Shown in pieces: positions 32,441-41,676 of a stretch of 64,000 nucleotides of DNA. Every line of letters begins with the position of its first letter. Within the stretch, counting starts at the first letter, position 1. Below the pieces are notes generated by a model that was not told where the DNA came from, did not search any database, and worked only from the letters and a program-made list of their open reading frames with translations. This DNA is from Candidatus Parachristensenella avicola (lineage in GTDB: Bacteria; Bacillota; Clostridia; Christensenellales; UMGS416), in NCBI GenBank assembly GCA_904420205.1, contig CAJFUN010000032.1:62001-126000 (forward strand). The letters are read 5' to 3'. The translations under genes and the position numbers were made by a program.

Positions 32441-32968
32441 ATGGCCTATCTTCGCAAAACCTTGGGCCGTCCGGACGCGCCCTATGTCCAGTCCTTAATG
32501 GCGCTGATGCAAACACAGAGCAAAGCTACCCTTATCCGATGGTGTGTGGCCTATGCTCGGGAAAATGTCTTGCCCATCTATGAACGTGCCTATTCGGCCG
32601 ACGGACGGCCGCGTCAAGCGCTAGATGCCGCGGAGGCGTGGCTGAGGGGTACCCTGCAGTTCCCCCTGGCTAGGAAGTTGATCCTGCAGGCCCACGCCGC
32701 CGCCAGGGAGGCGGCAAATCATCCGGCCGCACAGGCTGCGGCACGGGCAGCCGCACAAGCCGCATCCTCGATACACGTACCTTCCCATGCCCTGGGGCTT
32801 GCCTTTTACGGCGCGGCGGCCGTAGCGTATGATCGGCTTGGCCTTGGCGAACCGGCTGCTGCTTATGAGGGGATTGCCGCCGCCTATATTTCCGATATGG
32901 AAGCGGCGCTGCGGAAAGCCGCCGTACCCAACGAACCAAACCCGGCCCGGATCGTCTGGCATTTCTAG
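32441..32968 (+). CDS. Imm5-like protein
   Basis: A 175-residue helical, Ala-rich protein. RWCVAYARENVLPIYERAYS, DGRPRQALDAAEAWLRG and the run of AHAAAREAANHPAAQAAARA match the putative immunity protein Imm5-like domain, first described from polymorphic toxin loci but now found alone in many genomes. No toxin gene is next to it unless the upstream transglutaminase-like protein plays that part. AAGGAG is 6 bases before ATG. Its function here is unknown. Confidence 0.8.
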   Translation: MAYLRKTLGRPDAPYVQSLMALMQTQSKATLIRWCVAYARENVLPIYERAYSADGRPRQALDAAEAWLRGTLQFPLARKLILQAHAAAREAANHPAAQAAARAAAQAASSIHVPSHALGLAFYGAAAVAYDRLGLGEPAAAYEGIAAAYISDMEAALRKAAVPNEPNPARIVWHF

Positions 32969-32997
32969 CCGTCTCTGATTTCCATTTTCCTTATTAA

Positions 32998-33033
32998 AAA
33001 GCGCCTGCAGCGCAAGCTGCAGGCGCTTTCTTG
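32998..33033. terminator. Bidirectional terminator
   Basis: Eleven-base arms GCGCCTGCAGC and GCTGCAGGCGC with a GCAA loop, flanked by AAAAA on the left and TTTCTTGTTT on the right. It separates the Imm5-like gene and the convergent GH38 gene. Confidence 0.85.
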
Positions 33034-33039
33034 TTTCTG

Positions 33040-35532
33040 CTATCGGTGCCTTTCCAGCAGGCCTTCCATGGCGTCGGTTTCCTCAATACCCTTGCAGGTC
33101 AGCCGCAGCGTTTTGACCTCGTAGGGGGCGAATTCCATCAAAAGCTCCTGCCTCCACAGCGGGCAACGAACCCGGATCTGCTCGTTGGACGGCTGCGGAT
33201 GATAGAGGCGGGCAATATACCCTTCGCCCTCCTCTGCCGCTTTCAAGGCGCCCAGAACGACGTTGCCCTCCGTCTCTATGAGCTGCGCCGGGGCCTCCCC
33301 GATGCCGGCAGGGAAGAAGGACATCGCTACCGGCGCTTCGGCAAAGCTCGCCGCATCCCGTTCCACTTGCTCCATTCTGCTCTGCAGACTTCCGCCTTGA
33401 ATCTCAAAACGGAAGATGCGCTCGCCCTGCTCGCTGCGGGGCAGGAAGCGATCCTCCGGCACCAACGGGCGCTCCTCAATCGGGTGAACGCAGTACCCCG
33501 TAGAACGCAGCAATGACAGCCGCAGCTCGCCGTCCAGCGCATCGGAGCCATGGATGGAGTCGTTGAGGATCGTCAGGGCCTGATTGCCGTCGTCTACCAT
33601 AACCCACTTACCGCTCGCCATCTCGCGGCCGTCGGGCGCAAGATCGCTTACGCCATAGGCAGTCTGGCCCCGATACCCCACAATGCCGCCGGCCGGCGAA
33701 GCGCACAATTTCAGCATCCGCTGCTTCTCATTCCAGAACACCCGCACCTTCAGCTCAAAGGCGGCGCCCCGCTTGGGCAGCAAATAGGTCATGACCGCAT
33801 AGCTGTGCGCACAGCAAAGCATTACCTCGATAACCGTACGCACCGCGCCATCCTCAATGGCGCGGATGGACTCCAACCTTCGCCCCTCCAACCCGGATAG
33901 CCAGCTGCCGGTCTCCGGATCGGCCAGGCGGAAAGAATCGCCGCCACGGGGGAAAGCGCATGCCCGCATAAACCATGGATCCGGAATATCCGCTACCATA
34001 TCCAGGCGGAAAGCGCCGGGTTTTACCTGCTCCACGCCACCCACCCGGTAGCTGTCTACCCATCCGGTGGCTCCGTTAATGACAAGCCGCATATCGCCAT
34101 TGTCAAATATGGCGTTTCCATCCCCGTCGCGCTCCAGATGGGGCGTGGGCTTTTCCGGGATCGTCTCTAAGCGGCAGTCAAAGCGGTTCATGGACATTGG
34201 CGCCAGCTCGGCCGTAAAGCTTACGCGCTTACGCCAATCCAGATTAAGATTCGATGCCTCCTTTTCCGGCTGCGAGGGGATGGGGGCGCCGTCTTTCATT
34301 ACCACTGGTAGGGTGAATTCCTCTTTCCAATTCTGATCGGCCAACATGAATTCGCACTCCACCGTCCGGGTAACCGGAAAGGGGTGCGGATTGAACACGA
34401 TGATCGGAATCTCGCCCTGCCTGGCCGGGGTCTGGCCGGCAGTCAGCGCAAAAAGCGCGCGGGTAATCACCCGGGAGACGGTTTCATATCCCTTATCCAG
34501 CACGCGCAGCGCGCCTTCCTCTCCCTCCTGAATGGAGCTGCCGGGCAGCACATCGTGGAATTCGGAAAGCATTAGATCCTTGGCCGCTTCCCGCAGCGCT
34601 TGAGCCGGATAGGCCATCAATCCGGCTGCGCAGGCGGATGATGCCATTTTTTCCGCCGTATACAGTCCGTTTTCCAGGCGTCGATGCTTTTGCTTGATAC
34701 GGATCATAGATGTATAGCATCCCACGTTTACCGGTACAAGATCGCCTTCATAGCTGGGAAGGGCTTCGCGTTCCTGCTGGGGCATATCGTCGAAGTAATC
34801 ATCCAAGCTGCTGTGTAATATCTGGCACCCTTCCGTCTTGTATGCTTCAATCAGCGCATTGACCGCAACTATATCTTCGCGCGAAGGCCCTCCGCCATGG
34901 TTGCCCACGCCCCATGCCACCAAGCCTCGTTCCATGTCCGGATGGGAGCGGATATAGCGGTCGATACATTCGCTGGCATGCCCTAGGGGCGTATTGTAGG
35001 GGCCGTCCAGCCGATGCGCAACAATCTGCGAGCCGTCCTGGCCCTTCCAAATAAAATTAACGCCGGGCAGCTCCAGTTGGTTTTGATCTGGACGCATAAA
35101 CACATACCGGTCATAGCCGCTTTTTTTCAGCAGTTGCGTCAAAGATCGCGTATGGCCGAAGGAATCAAAATTGACCGCCGTACGGGGCACCTGCCCGAAT
35201 TTCTCCAGAAAATATCGTCTTCCCGTCAGCATTTGGCGCAAGAAGGATTCGCCGCTGGGCATGAGGCAGTCCGGCTGCAGATACCACCCGCCGATGATTT
35301 TCCATTGCCCGGCCCGGGCTAGCCGCTGAATCCGTGCAAACAGCGCCGGCTCATACTCCTCCACCCATTCGTACAGCAGCATCTCATTGTGATTAAAGAC
35401 AAAGCAGCCGTACTCTTCGCAAAGCGAGGCCGCCACCCGGAAGGTGGACACGGCCGCAGCTGCGCCTTCCGGCCATTCCCACTGCCAAATCGGGTCAAGG
35501 TGGGCGTTGCAGATTAAAAACATCTTCTTCAT
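33040..35532 (-). CDS. Glycoside hydrolase family 38 alpha-mannosidase
   Basis: An 830-residue protein. The N-terminal catalytic domain starts NAHLDPIWQWEW (zinc ligands His and Asp), NFDSFGHTRSLTQLLKKSGY supplies the nucleophile Asp and further zinc His, and a mid-domain helical bundle and large C-terminal beta domains follow. Such enzymes remove alpha-linked mannose from glycans, probably host-derived here. No signal peptide is present, so it acts inside the cell on imported oligosaccharides. GGAAGGATC precedes ATG 35532. It lies 28 bp after glpK. Confidence 0.93.
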   Translation of the reverse strand: MKKMFLICNAHLDPIWQWEWPEGAAAAVSTFRVAASLCEEYGCFVFNHNEMLLYEWVEEYEPALFARIQRLARAGQWKIIGGWYLQPDCLMPSGESFLRQMLTGRRYFLEKFGQVPRTAVNFDSFGHTRSLTQLLKKSGYDRYVFMRPDQNQLELPGVNFIWKGQDGSQIVAHRLDGPYNTPLGHASECIDRYIRSHPDMERGLVAWGVGNHGGGPSREDIVAVNALIEAYKTEGCQILHSSLDDYFDDMPQQEREALPSYEGDLVPVNVGCYTSMIRIKQKHRRLENGLYTAEKMASSACAAGLMAYPAQALREAAKDLMLSEFHDVLPGSSIQEGEEGALRVLDKGYETVSRVITRALFALTAGQTPARQGEIPIIVFNPHPFPVTRTVECEFMLADQNWKEEFTLPVVMKDGAPIPSQPEKEASNLNLDWRKRVSFTAELAPMSMNRFDCRLETIPEKPTPHLERDGDGNAIFDNGDMRLVINGATGWVDSYRVGGVEQVKPGAFRLDMVADIPDPWFMRACAFPRGGDSFRLADPETGSWLSGLEGRRLESIRAIEDGAVRTVIEVMLCCAHSYAVMTYLLPKRGAAFELKVRVFWNEKQRMLKLCASPAGGIVGYRGQTAYGVSDLAPDGREMASGKWVMVDDGNQALTILNDSIHGSDALDGELRLSLLRSTGYCVHPIEERPLVPEDRFLPRSEQGERIFRFEIQGGSLQSRMEQVERDAASFAEAPVAMSFFPAGIGEAPAQLIETEGNVVLGALKAAEEGEGYIARLYHPQPSNEQIRVRCPLWRQELLMEFAPYEVKTLRLTCKGIEETDAMEGLLERHR

Positions 35533-35560
35533 GGATGATCCTTCCTTTTGATTCTATCCT

Positions 35561-37051
35561 CTAGGGCTGGGCCCAGCCCCGGCTGCGTTCCAGCGCACGC
35601 TGCCAACCCCGGTATAGCCGCTCGCACTCTGCCGGCTCCATCGCGGGCGTAAAGCGCCGCTGCGTCTCCATCGCTTGCCGAATGGCCGCCCGGCTGGCAA
35701 AGACACCGCTGGCCAGTCCAGCCAAAAAGGCCGCGCCCTGGGCCGTCGTCTCGATGCAGGCCGGACGCTCTACCGGCAGCGACAGGATGTCGCTCTGAAA
35801 CTGCATCAGCATATTATTGGCGCTGGCGCCGCCATCCACCCGCAGGATCGAAAGCGGCATACCCGAATCCCGCCGCATGGCCTCCAGCACGTCGCGGCTT
35901 TGATAGGCGATCGCCTCCAGTGTAGCCCGGACGATATGGGCGCGGCTTGTGCCCCGCGTCATGCCCACCAGAGTACCCCGGGCATACATATCCCAATAGG
36001 GCGCGCCCAAACCGGTAAAGGCCGGCACCAGGTAAACGCCGCCCGTATCAGGCACGGATAAGGCCATTTCTTCAGACTGCGCTGAGCTTTTGATAAATCC
36101 CATCTGATCCCGCAGCCACTGCACCGAAGCTCCGCCCATAAAGATGGATCCCTCCAGCGCATATTCCGTTTTTCCCTCCACCTGCCAGGCGATGGTCGAG
36201 AGCAGCCGGCTCGGCGAATCTACGGGCGTTTCACCGGTATTCATGAGCAAAAAGCAGCCCGTGCCATAGGTATTTTTGCACATGCCCGGTTCAAAGCACC
36301 CCTGTCCGAAAAGGGCGGCCTGCTGATCTCCCGCTACGCCCATGATCGGGATCTCCCGCCCCAACCAGGACGCGTCCAACATGCCAAAGAGCCCTGCATT
36401 GGGCTTCACCTGGGGCAGCATGGCCTCCGGAATATCCAAAAGCTGCAAAATTTCTTCGTCCCAGCGCAGGGTATGGATATTAAAAAGCATGGTACGGGAG
36501 GCATTTGAGAAATCGGTTACATGGAGCGCGCCGCCGGTCATATGATAGATCAGCCAGCTATCCACCGTGCCGAAACAGAGATCACCCGCCTCAGCGCGCT
36601 GCTGTGCGCCGGGGACGTGATCGAGGATCCAGCGCAGTTTGGTCGCGGAAAAATACGCATCCAGCACCAGGCCCGTCTTGACCCGCAGAGGTTCCTCCCA
36701 TCCGTGGGCCGCCAGATGCTCGCAAATGGGGGCCGTTCGGCGGCACTGCCACACGATAGCGTTATAGATGGGCCGCCCTGTCTTTCGTTCCCATACCAGC
36801 GTCGTCTCTCGCTGGTTGGTGATCCCGATCGCCGCGATGTCCCGCACATCCACGCCTGCCTGCTGTATGCAGCGTGTCATCGTAGCACGCTGGCTGGCTA
36901 ACAGCGTATCCGGATCATGCTCCACCCATCCGGGCTGGGGAAAAAGCTGCTCAAAGGTTTGGTTTGCAGAGGCCACCATGCGGCCGGACGCATCGAAAAG
37001 CACGCTGCGGCTGGAGGTGGTCCCTTGATCCAGCGCCAGGATATATTTCAT
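35561..37051 (-). CDS. glpK: Glycerol kinase
   Basis: A 496-residue FGGY-family kinase of normal length, making glycerol 3-phosphate. Signatures are [16 protein letters not shown], the glycerol-site [29 protein letters not shown] and the FGGY region [18 protein letters not shown], with [17 protein letters not shown] near the end. GAGGG lies 9 bases before ATG. No glpF or glpD accompanies it; instead the GH38 gene follows in the same operon, which is unusual. Confidence 0.97.
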   Translation of the reverse strand: MKYILALDQGTTSSRSVLFDASGRMVASANQTFEQLFPQPGWVEHDPDTLLASQRATMTRCIQQAGVDVRDIAAIGITNQRETTLVWERKTGRPIYNAIVWQCRRTAPICEHLAAHGWEEPLRVKTGLVLDAYFSATKLRWILDHVPGAQQRAEAGDLCFGTVDSWLIYHMTGGALHVTDFSNASRTMLFNIHTLRWDEEILQLLDIPEAMLPQVKPNAGLFGMLDASWLGREIPIMGVAGDQQAALFGQGCFEPGMCKNTYGTGCFLLMNTGETPVDSPSRLLSTIAWQVEGKTEYALEGSIFMGGASVQWLRDQMGFIKSSAQSEEMALSVPDTGGVYLVPAFTGLGAPYWDMYARGTLVGMTRGTSRAHIVRATLEAIAYQSRDVLEAMRRDSGMPLSILRVDGGASANNMLMQFQSDILSLPVERPACIETTAQGAAFLAGLASGVFASRAAIRQAMETQRRFTPAMEPAECERLYRGWQRALERSRGWAQP

Positions 37052-37127
37052 AAGCGGCTACCCTCCCTCTTATATGTCCTACACGACAATATGTTTCTAT
37101 TGTCCTTCATTCATGATAAAATTAGCA

Positions 37128-37157
37128 TTGCCTAATTTGACTTTATAGCTATATACT
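37128..37157 (+). promoter_or_regulatory. Candidate promoter of the cation diffusion facilitator gene
   Basis: TTGCCT and TATACT separated by 18 bases, 31 bases before the start codon, in an AT-rich divergent region with glpK. Confidence 0.5.
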
Positions 37158-37188
37158 AGTAAAAATATTGACAAGAGAGGAGAATCTG

Positions 37189-38094
37189 ATGCAAACCCGC
37201 GAGCAGGCCGGCGCGCGCACCGCCCTTTGGGGAATTGCGTGCAACCTGGGGCTGATGGCCGCCAAAATGGCCGTCGGCCTCGTCACCCGCAGCCAGGGCA
37301 TGATTGCCGACGGCCTAAATTCCGCTGGCGACGTGTTCGCTTCTTTGGCTACGCTGCTGGGCAGCCGCGTAGCCGGCAAACCCAGCGATAGCGGGCACCC
37401 CTTCGGCCATGGTAAAGCGGAATACTTAGCTTCCCTGGCGATTGGGGTATCGATGCTGGCCGTTGCCTTTACCGCCGGGCGCTCGGCCGTGCTGACCCTG
37501 GTGGAGCGCACGCCCTTTACCTTTTCCCCCTGGCTGGTAGCGGTCGCCCTAGCGACCATTGCGATCAAGCTTTCTTTGTATTTCTATACCCGCGCTTATG
37601 GACGCAAATACAATTCCCTGCTGATCTTAGCCAATTCCGAGGACCATCGCAACGATGTGTTCGTCACCTCCGGCACCCTGGCTGGTATACTAGGCGCAAT
37701 AGCCGGGCTATGGTGGCTGGATGGCGTGGTAGGCATCCTGATCTCGCTTTGGATAGCCTATAGCGGGACACGTATCCTGATCGCTTCGCTGCGTGTGCTC
37801 ATGGATACCGCCATGAGCAAGGATATTGAGCAACATCTAATCGATCATATCCTGGAAATCGACCAGGTGCAGCATATCGATTCCATTACCTCGCTGCCCG
37901 TGGGCGCCCGGTATATTCTCATTATCAAAGTATCCGTGCCGCCGGATCTGACGGTGGCCGACGGCCATGCCATCGCCGGCAAAATCCGGGCGCTTCTATT
38001 GGATCACCACGAAGTCGCTGACGCCGTTGTGCATGTGAATCCGGACTTTCCGCATGAAGGCGAAGGCCCGTCAGGTTTTGGGGCTTCGTCTTAA
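37189..38094 (+). CDS. Cation diffusion facilitator (CDF) metal exporter
   Basis: A 301-residue protein with six membrane helices and a cytoplasmic C-terminal domain (residues about 205-301). The metal sites are DGLNSAGDVFAS in helix 2 (Asn-Asp in place of the more usual His/Asp-Asp) and SEDHRNDVFVTSG in helix 5, with the conserved GHPFGHGKAEYL between helices 2 and 3. This pattern fits Mn/Fe/Zn exporters of Gram-positive bacteria. ATG 37189 follows GAGGAG; the 37168 start is in the leader. Metal specificity cannot be fixed. Confidence 0.93.
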   Translation: MQTREQAGARTALWGIACNLGLMAAKMAVGLVTRSQGMIADGLNSAGDVFASLATLLGSRVAGKPSDSGHPFGHGKAEYLASLAIGVSMLAVAFTAGRSAVLTLVERTPFTFSPWLVAVALATIAIKLSLYFYTRAYGRKYNSLLILANSEDHRNDVFVTSGTLAGILGAIAGLWWLDGVVGILISLWIAYSGTRILIASLRVLMDTAMSKDIEQHLIDHILEIDQVQHIDSITSLPVGARYILIIKVSVPPDLTVADGHAIAGKIRALLLDHHEVADAVVHVNPDFPHEGEGPSGFGASS

Positions 38095-38129
38095 CTACCG
38101 ACTCTTCCCGGGACAATGAACTGCATAGG

Positions 38130-38162
38130 AAAAGGGCTGGGCATGCGCCCAGCCCTTTTTGC
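38130..38162. terminator. Terminator between convergent genes
   Basis: AAAAGGGCTGGGC and GCCCAGCCCTTTT pair around an ATGC centre, followed by T. Confidence 0.88.
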
Positions 38163-38182
38163 ATCCGGCGGGTAACCGGGAT

Positions 38183-38593
38183 TTATAGCTTGTTCTCCGT
38201 CCAGATGCAGGCAGACTTAGCCCATCCGGAAAGCACCGGTACATTCGCATCCTCGCCCTTGCGAACCTTAGAAATGGCGACCAGCGCAAAGATCAGCACC
38301 ACGATGGCGAGCACCTGATCCAGCACATTAAAGGTGGTGCTGAAAAAGCGCGATACCGCCGCCAAAGTGTAGTTCGTCACCAGGGTAAAGATGGATGATA
38401 CTACCCCCATCACCGAATTAACAAAACACAGGCCGAGGGCTTGAATCACCTGGCAGGTCAGCCAGCTATCCCGTTCCGTAACGATGACGAAAGCCAGCAG
38501 CAGGCCGCAGAGCAGCGTCTGCCCAAAGATCGCCAGGACAAAGGCCAGCACCGCATAGAACCATAGATACATTCCCGTCTTTGGTTTATTCAT
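38183..38593 (-). CDS. Small integral membrane protein, DUF4870-like
   Basis: A 136-residue protein with three to four membrane helices (about 8-36, 45-72, 85-108). The central ERDSWLTCQVIQALGLCFVN and the C-terminal NVPVLSGWA resemble the DUF4870/Tic20-like group of small membrane proteins (charged residues, a Gln-Ala pair before a helix, and a terminal P-x-x-G motif). Function unknown. AGGAGG is 5 bases before ATG. It lies 30 bp downstream of lysA, so it may be co-transcribed with it. Confidence 0.7.
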   Translation of the reverse strand: MNKPKTGMYLWFYAVLAFVLAIFGQTLLCGLLLAFVIVTERDSWLTCQVIQALGLCFVNSVMGVVSSIFTLVTNYTLAAVSRFFSTTFNVLDQVLAIVVLIFALVAISKVRKGEDANVPVLSGWAKSACIWTENKL

Positions 38594-38623
38594 GTTCTTC
38601 CTCCTTATGATAGCGGGGACGGA

Positions 38624-39865
38624 CTAAAAGTCGTAGCCCCGCATAAGATCCGCAAAGCTTTCCCGGCGTCGAATCAGGCGCGCACGGCCCGATTCCTCGA
38701 TCAGCACCTCAGCCGGGCGCAGCCGCTGATTATAAGTAGAGGCCATCGAATAGCCATAGGCGCCCGCATCGGAAAGCGCTATCACATCCCCTTCACGCGC
38801 TTCCGGAAGCAGCCGATCTTCCGCCAGCTTGTCGCCGGACTCGCAGATGTTGCCGACGACGGTGACAGGATGCCCTTCTCCGTCCAGCCGCTTTCCGTCG
38901 CGATAGAGCGTTAATTCGTGGTAACTATCGTACATGACGACCCGCTGCATGACATTAAACCCAATATCCGTGCCAACATACGCAATACCCGCATGCTCTT
39001 TAAGGGCCTGCACTGTACCCAGCACCACGCCGCACTCCGCCGTAACATAGCGGCCCGGTTCGATCTTAAAGGTTACCCGCCGGCCATACCGGTCGGCAAA
39101 GCGTTCCATAGCCTCGCTCATCCGGCTACCCAGCTCCTTCAGATCCAGACGCGCCTGGCCCTGATGATAGGGCATACCAAACCCGCCGCCTAGGTCGATC
39201 AGTTTCAGGTGCTCAAATCGCTGCGCCAGCTCCAGCAGCCGGTCCATACCCGCCAGAAAGGCTTCCGGCTCCATAAAAAGGCTGCCCACGTGCTGGTTGA
39301 TGCCCATAAGCGTCAGGTGATAGCGCTTTAAAAGGGCCTCCACCTGTTCTACCTGGTCGTCCCCAATGCCAAATTTTGTCTTTTTCCCGGCGGTCACCAC
39401 CTTTGCGCTGTGGCCGGCACCGTGCCCGGTGTTAAACCGGATCGCGACCTCCGCACCGGGAAAAAGCCGCCCAAAGCGCTCCAACTGGCTAAGCGAATCA
39501 ACGCTCACCATGACGCCTTCTTGGACTGCGTCGGTTAGTTCCTGCTCGGATACATTGTTAGGGATATAAAAAATCTCTCCCCCCTGGTATCCGGCCTGCT
39601 TGAGCATAAAGATTTCCCCCGGCGACATGGCGTCGGCCAACAGCCCCTCGCTTCGGATGATTCGGAGCAATTCCACATTGGTATTCGCTTTGCAAGAAAA
39701 GTTGGCGGTAAAGGGCCGGTAGTCGACCAGATGGGCCATCTCGCGGCATCGCCTACGCAGGATAGATTCATTATACACATAGAGCGGGCTGCCAAACTGA
39801 TCGACCAACGCCTGCGGATCGGTCGACCCATAAAAGCTACCCGCTTCAAAATCATATGGGGGCAT
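38624..39865 (-). CDS. lysA: Diaminopimelate decarboxylase
   Basis: A 413-residue PLP enzyme of the Orn/DAP/Arg decarboxylase group 2. The PLP Lys is at about residue 59 (ANFSCKANTN), GGGFGMPY lies in the phosphate site, EPGRYVTAECG binds PLP, and CESGDKLAEDRLLP holds the active-site Cys. It performs the last step of lysine synthesis from meso-DAP. The sequence sits in the DAP-decarboxylase / carboxynorspermidine-like spectrum, but the CESGD motif favours DAP. No lysine riboswitch is visible in the 160-bp upstream gap. Confidence 0.9.
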   Translation of the reverse strand: MPPYDFEAGSFYGSTDPQALVDQFGSPLYVYNESILRRRCREMAHLVDYRPFTANFSCKANTNVELLRIIRSEGLLADAMSPGEIFMLKQAGYQGGEIFYIPNNVSEQELTDAVQEGVMVSVDSLSQLERFGRLFPGAEVAIRFNTGHGAGHSAKVVTAGKKTKFGIGDDQVEQVEALLKRYHLTLMGINQHVGSLFMEPEAFLAGMDRLLELAQRFEHLKLIDLGGGFGMPYHQGQARLDLKELGSRMSEAMERFADRYGRRVTFKIEPGRYVTAECGVVLGTVQALKEHAGIAYVGTDIGFNVMQRVVMYDSYHELTLYRDGKRLDGEGHPVTVVGNICESGDKLAEDRLLPEAREGDVIALSDAGAYGYSMASTYNQRLRPAEVLIEESGRARLIRRRESFADLMRGYDF

Positions 39866-40026
39866 TGCACATCTCCTATCTTACATCTATGATATAACCC
39901 GATGATAATGCCCGGTATATACGCTGTCAAGGCGTCGGCAGTAAATCGGATAAATTTCTTTATTCTGCACCAAAAAGCGTATAAAGTTTGAGCATTTCCA
40001 GTATAATCCGGAATATTATGCGCCGC

Positions 40027-40701
40027 CTAGGCTTCTGGGCCAACCGGCGCCGTCAGGTAATGCGCAGCTTCCCGCAGCGTGGGAAAAACCCGGGTAGCCA
40101 GCTGGGCTGTATCCGGCCGCTCCTGGGGCAGTATCTGATCCGGAATCCACAGGCCTTCCATTCCTGCGTCAATAGCGGCGCGGATCCCATTGGGCGAATC
40201 CTCCAGGACTGCGCAAGCCTCGGGAGAAAGTCCCAGGCGGCGGGCTGCCAGCAAAAAAATATCGGGGGCAGGTTTACCCCGCTCCACCTCGTTACCAAAG
40301 GCCAGCGTATCGAAAAAGCCTATTATGCCCGCCTCACGCAGCTCTATCTCCGCACGATCTCGGTTGGTGGAGGTCGCCAGCGCCAGGCGGAATCCCGCAT
40401 CCTTAAGCTGCTCCAGAATCTGCCTAGCGTAAGGCCGAAGGGGCATTTTTAACTGCTGCATCCGCTCGAAGATCAGATCGCCCACCCGCCGGTAAAGCCG
40501 GTCAAAATCCAGATCTGGCCCCAGGAACCCCTCCATCGCAGCCCGGCAGCTGGCGTGGTTGGTTCCGGTAACCGCATGAACCATCTCGGTGGTAATCTCA
40601 TACCCCATCTCCCGTCCTGCGGCAGGCCAACATAGCACGCTTTGGGCTTCCGTATCCAACAAAAGGCCGTCCATATCAAAAATTGCGCCTTTAAGCCTCA
40701 T
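40027..40701 (-). CDS. HAD-IA phosphatase / beta-phosphoglucomutase-like, copy 2
   Basis: A 224-residue HAD with FDMDGLLLDTE (Asp nucleophile and acid), Ser/Thr in LALATSTNRD, Lys in RGKPAPDIF and VLEDSPNGIRAA. The helical cap follows motif I, as in PGMB and small sugar phosphatases. About half of its residues are shared with the upstream neighbour, including long blocks (VERGKP-PDIFLLAA, VLEDSPNGI, PDQ-PQERPDTA), so the pair arose by tandem duplication. It overlaps the upstream gene by 11 bases with GAGGAGG inside that gene. Confidence 0.9.
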   Translation of the reverse strand: MRLKGAIFDMDGLLLDTEAQSVLCWPAAGREMGYEITTEMVHAVTGTNHASCRAAMEGFLGPDLDFDRLYRRVGDLIFERMQQLKMPLRPYARQILEQLKDAGFRLALATSTNRDRAEIELREAGIIGFFDTLAFGNEVERGKPAPDIFLLAARRLGLSPEACAVLEDSPNGIRAAIDAGMEGLWIPDQILPQERPDTAQLATRVFPTLREAAHYLTAPVGPEA

Positions 40702-41368
40702 TGCGCCCGTCCTCCTCCATCAGCCACTGCCCGGCCTCCTTTAGGTTGGGGAAAAGATAGTCCGCCATCTCCGCCGTATCCGGCCGCTCCTGGGGCGTTA
40801 CCTGATCGGGGATCCACAGGCTGGTCATTCCCGCTGCATGGGCGGCCGCAATGCCGTTGGGCGAATCCTCCAGCACAACGCAGGCCTCCGGCGCTACCTT
40901 AAGCTGCTGCGCCGCCAATAGGAAAATATCGGGGAACGGCTTCCCCCGCTCTACCTGGCTGCCAAAGCACAACGCATTGAAATAATCCATCAGGCCCCTG
41001 GCCTCTAGCAGATGGCGGGCCACATGCTCCCGGGTCGAGGTGGCCAGCGCCAGCCGCCAGCCCTCGCCGGTCAGCCATTGCAGGATCTCGGCCGCATAGG
41101 GCTTCAGGGGGATCCCCTCCTCCTCCAGCCGCCGGTAAGTCAGATGCCGCGCCGCCTCATGGAAGGTATGGAAATCAAAATCCTCCCCCAGGCGGCCTTT
41201 CATATACTGCTCGCTTACCTTGGCGTTCATGCCGATGGTGGCATGGATCATTTCTTGAGTCAGCGGGATCCCCATCTCCCGGGCCGTATCAGCCCAAGCC
41301 GCGCCATATACCCGCTCCGAATCCAGCAGCAGGCCGTCCATATCGAAGATCGCTGCTTGAAATTTCAT
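40691..41368 (-). CDS. HAD-IA phosphatase / beta-phosphoglucomutase-like, copy 1
   Basis: A 225-residue HAD with FDMDGLLLDSER, LALATSTREH, RGKPFPDIF and VLEDSPNGIAAA as motifs I to IV. It is the first gene of a tandem paralogue pair; the cap sequences differ more than the cores, which suggests different substrates, probably phosphorylated sugars. GGAG is 9 bases before ATG 41368. Confidence 0.9.
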   Translation of the reverse strand: MKFQAAIFDMDGLLLDSERVYGAAWADTAREMGIPLTQEMIHATIGMNAKVSEQYMKGRLGEDFDFHTFHEAARHLTYRRLEEEGIPLKPYAAEILQWLTGEGWRLALATSTREHVARHLLEARGLMDYFNALCFGSQVERGKPFPDIFLLAAQQLKVAPEACVVLEDSPNGIAAAHAAGMTSLWIPDQVTPQERPDTAEMADYLFPNLKEAGQWLMEEDGRNEA

Positions 41369-41602
41369 GATTTCACGCTCCTTATGCCTTATAGATTATT
41401 ATAGCGGATTATCGCAGCTTTGAACAGAAGATTTTGTCCGCAGCCTGGTGGTCCTTCCCGGATGGGCAATCAGCCTTTGCAATTTAACCCGACGCGCTGT
41501 ACTGAACCCGGTATGCTTTTCTCATATTCACCAATGCTTACCTCAGGCCCGGTGCTCTTATCGCGCTGCGGCCCCTGGACAGAACCGTTTTTTTCTATAG
41601 GG

Positions 41603-41635
41603 AAACCTCCCGTCATAGGAGCCGGGAGGTTTTTG
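41603..41635. terminator. Hairpin terminator downstream of the lipoprotein gene
   Basis: AAACCTCCCG and CGGGAGGTTT pair around a ten-base loop. The longer T run is on the plus strand, where no gene precedes it, but the hairpin lies 45 bases past the stop of the minus-strand lipoprotein gene and probably ends that transcript. Confidence 0.55.
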
Positions 41636-41676
41636 AGGCGAATTCCCATGGTATTGCTCATAAAAAGTCTTTTGCG

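Noticed and set aside
39866-40026. Lysine riboswitch before lysA
   Set aside because: The 160-bp gap is short and lacks the conserved L-box core; no hairpin terminator or antiterminator is seen.
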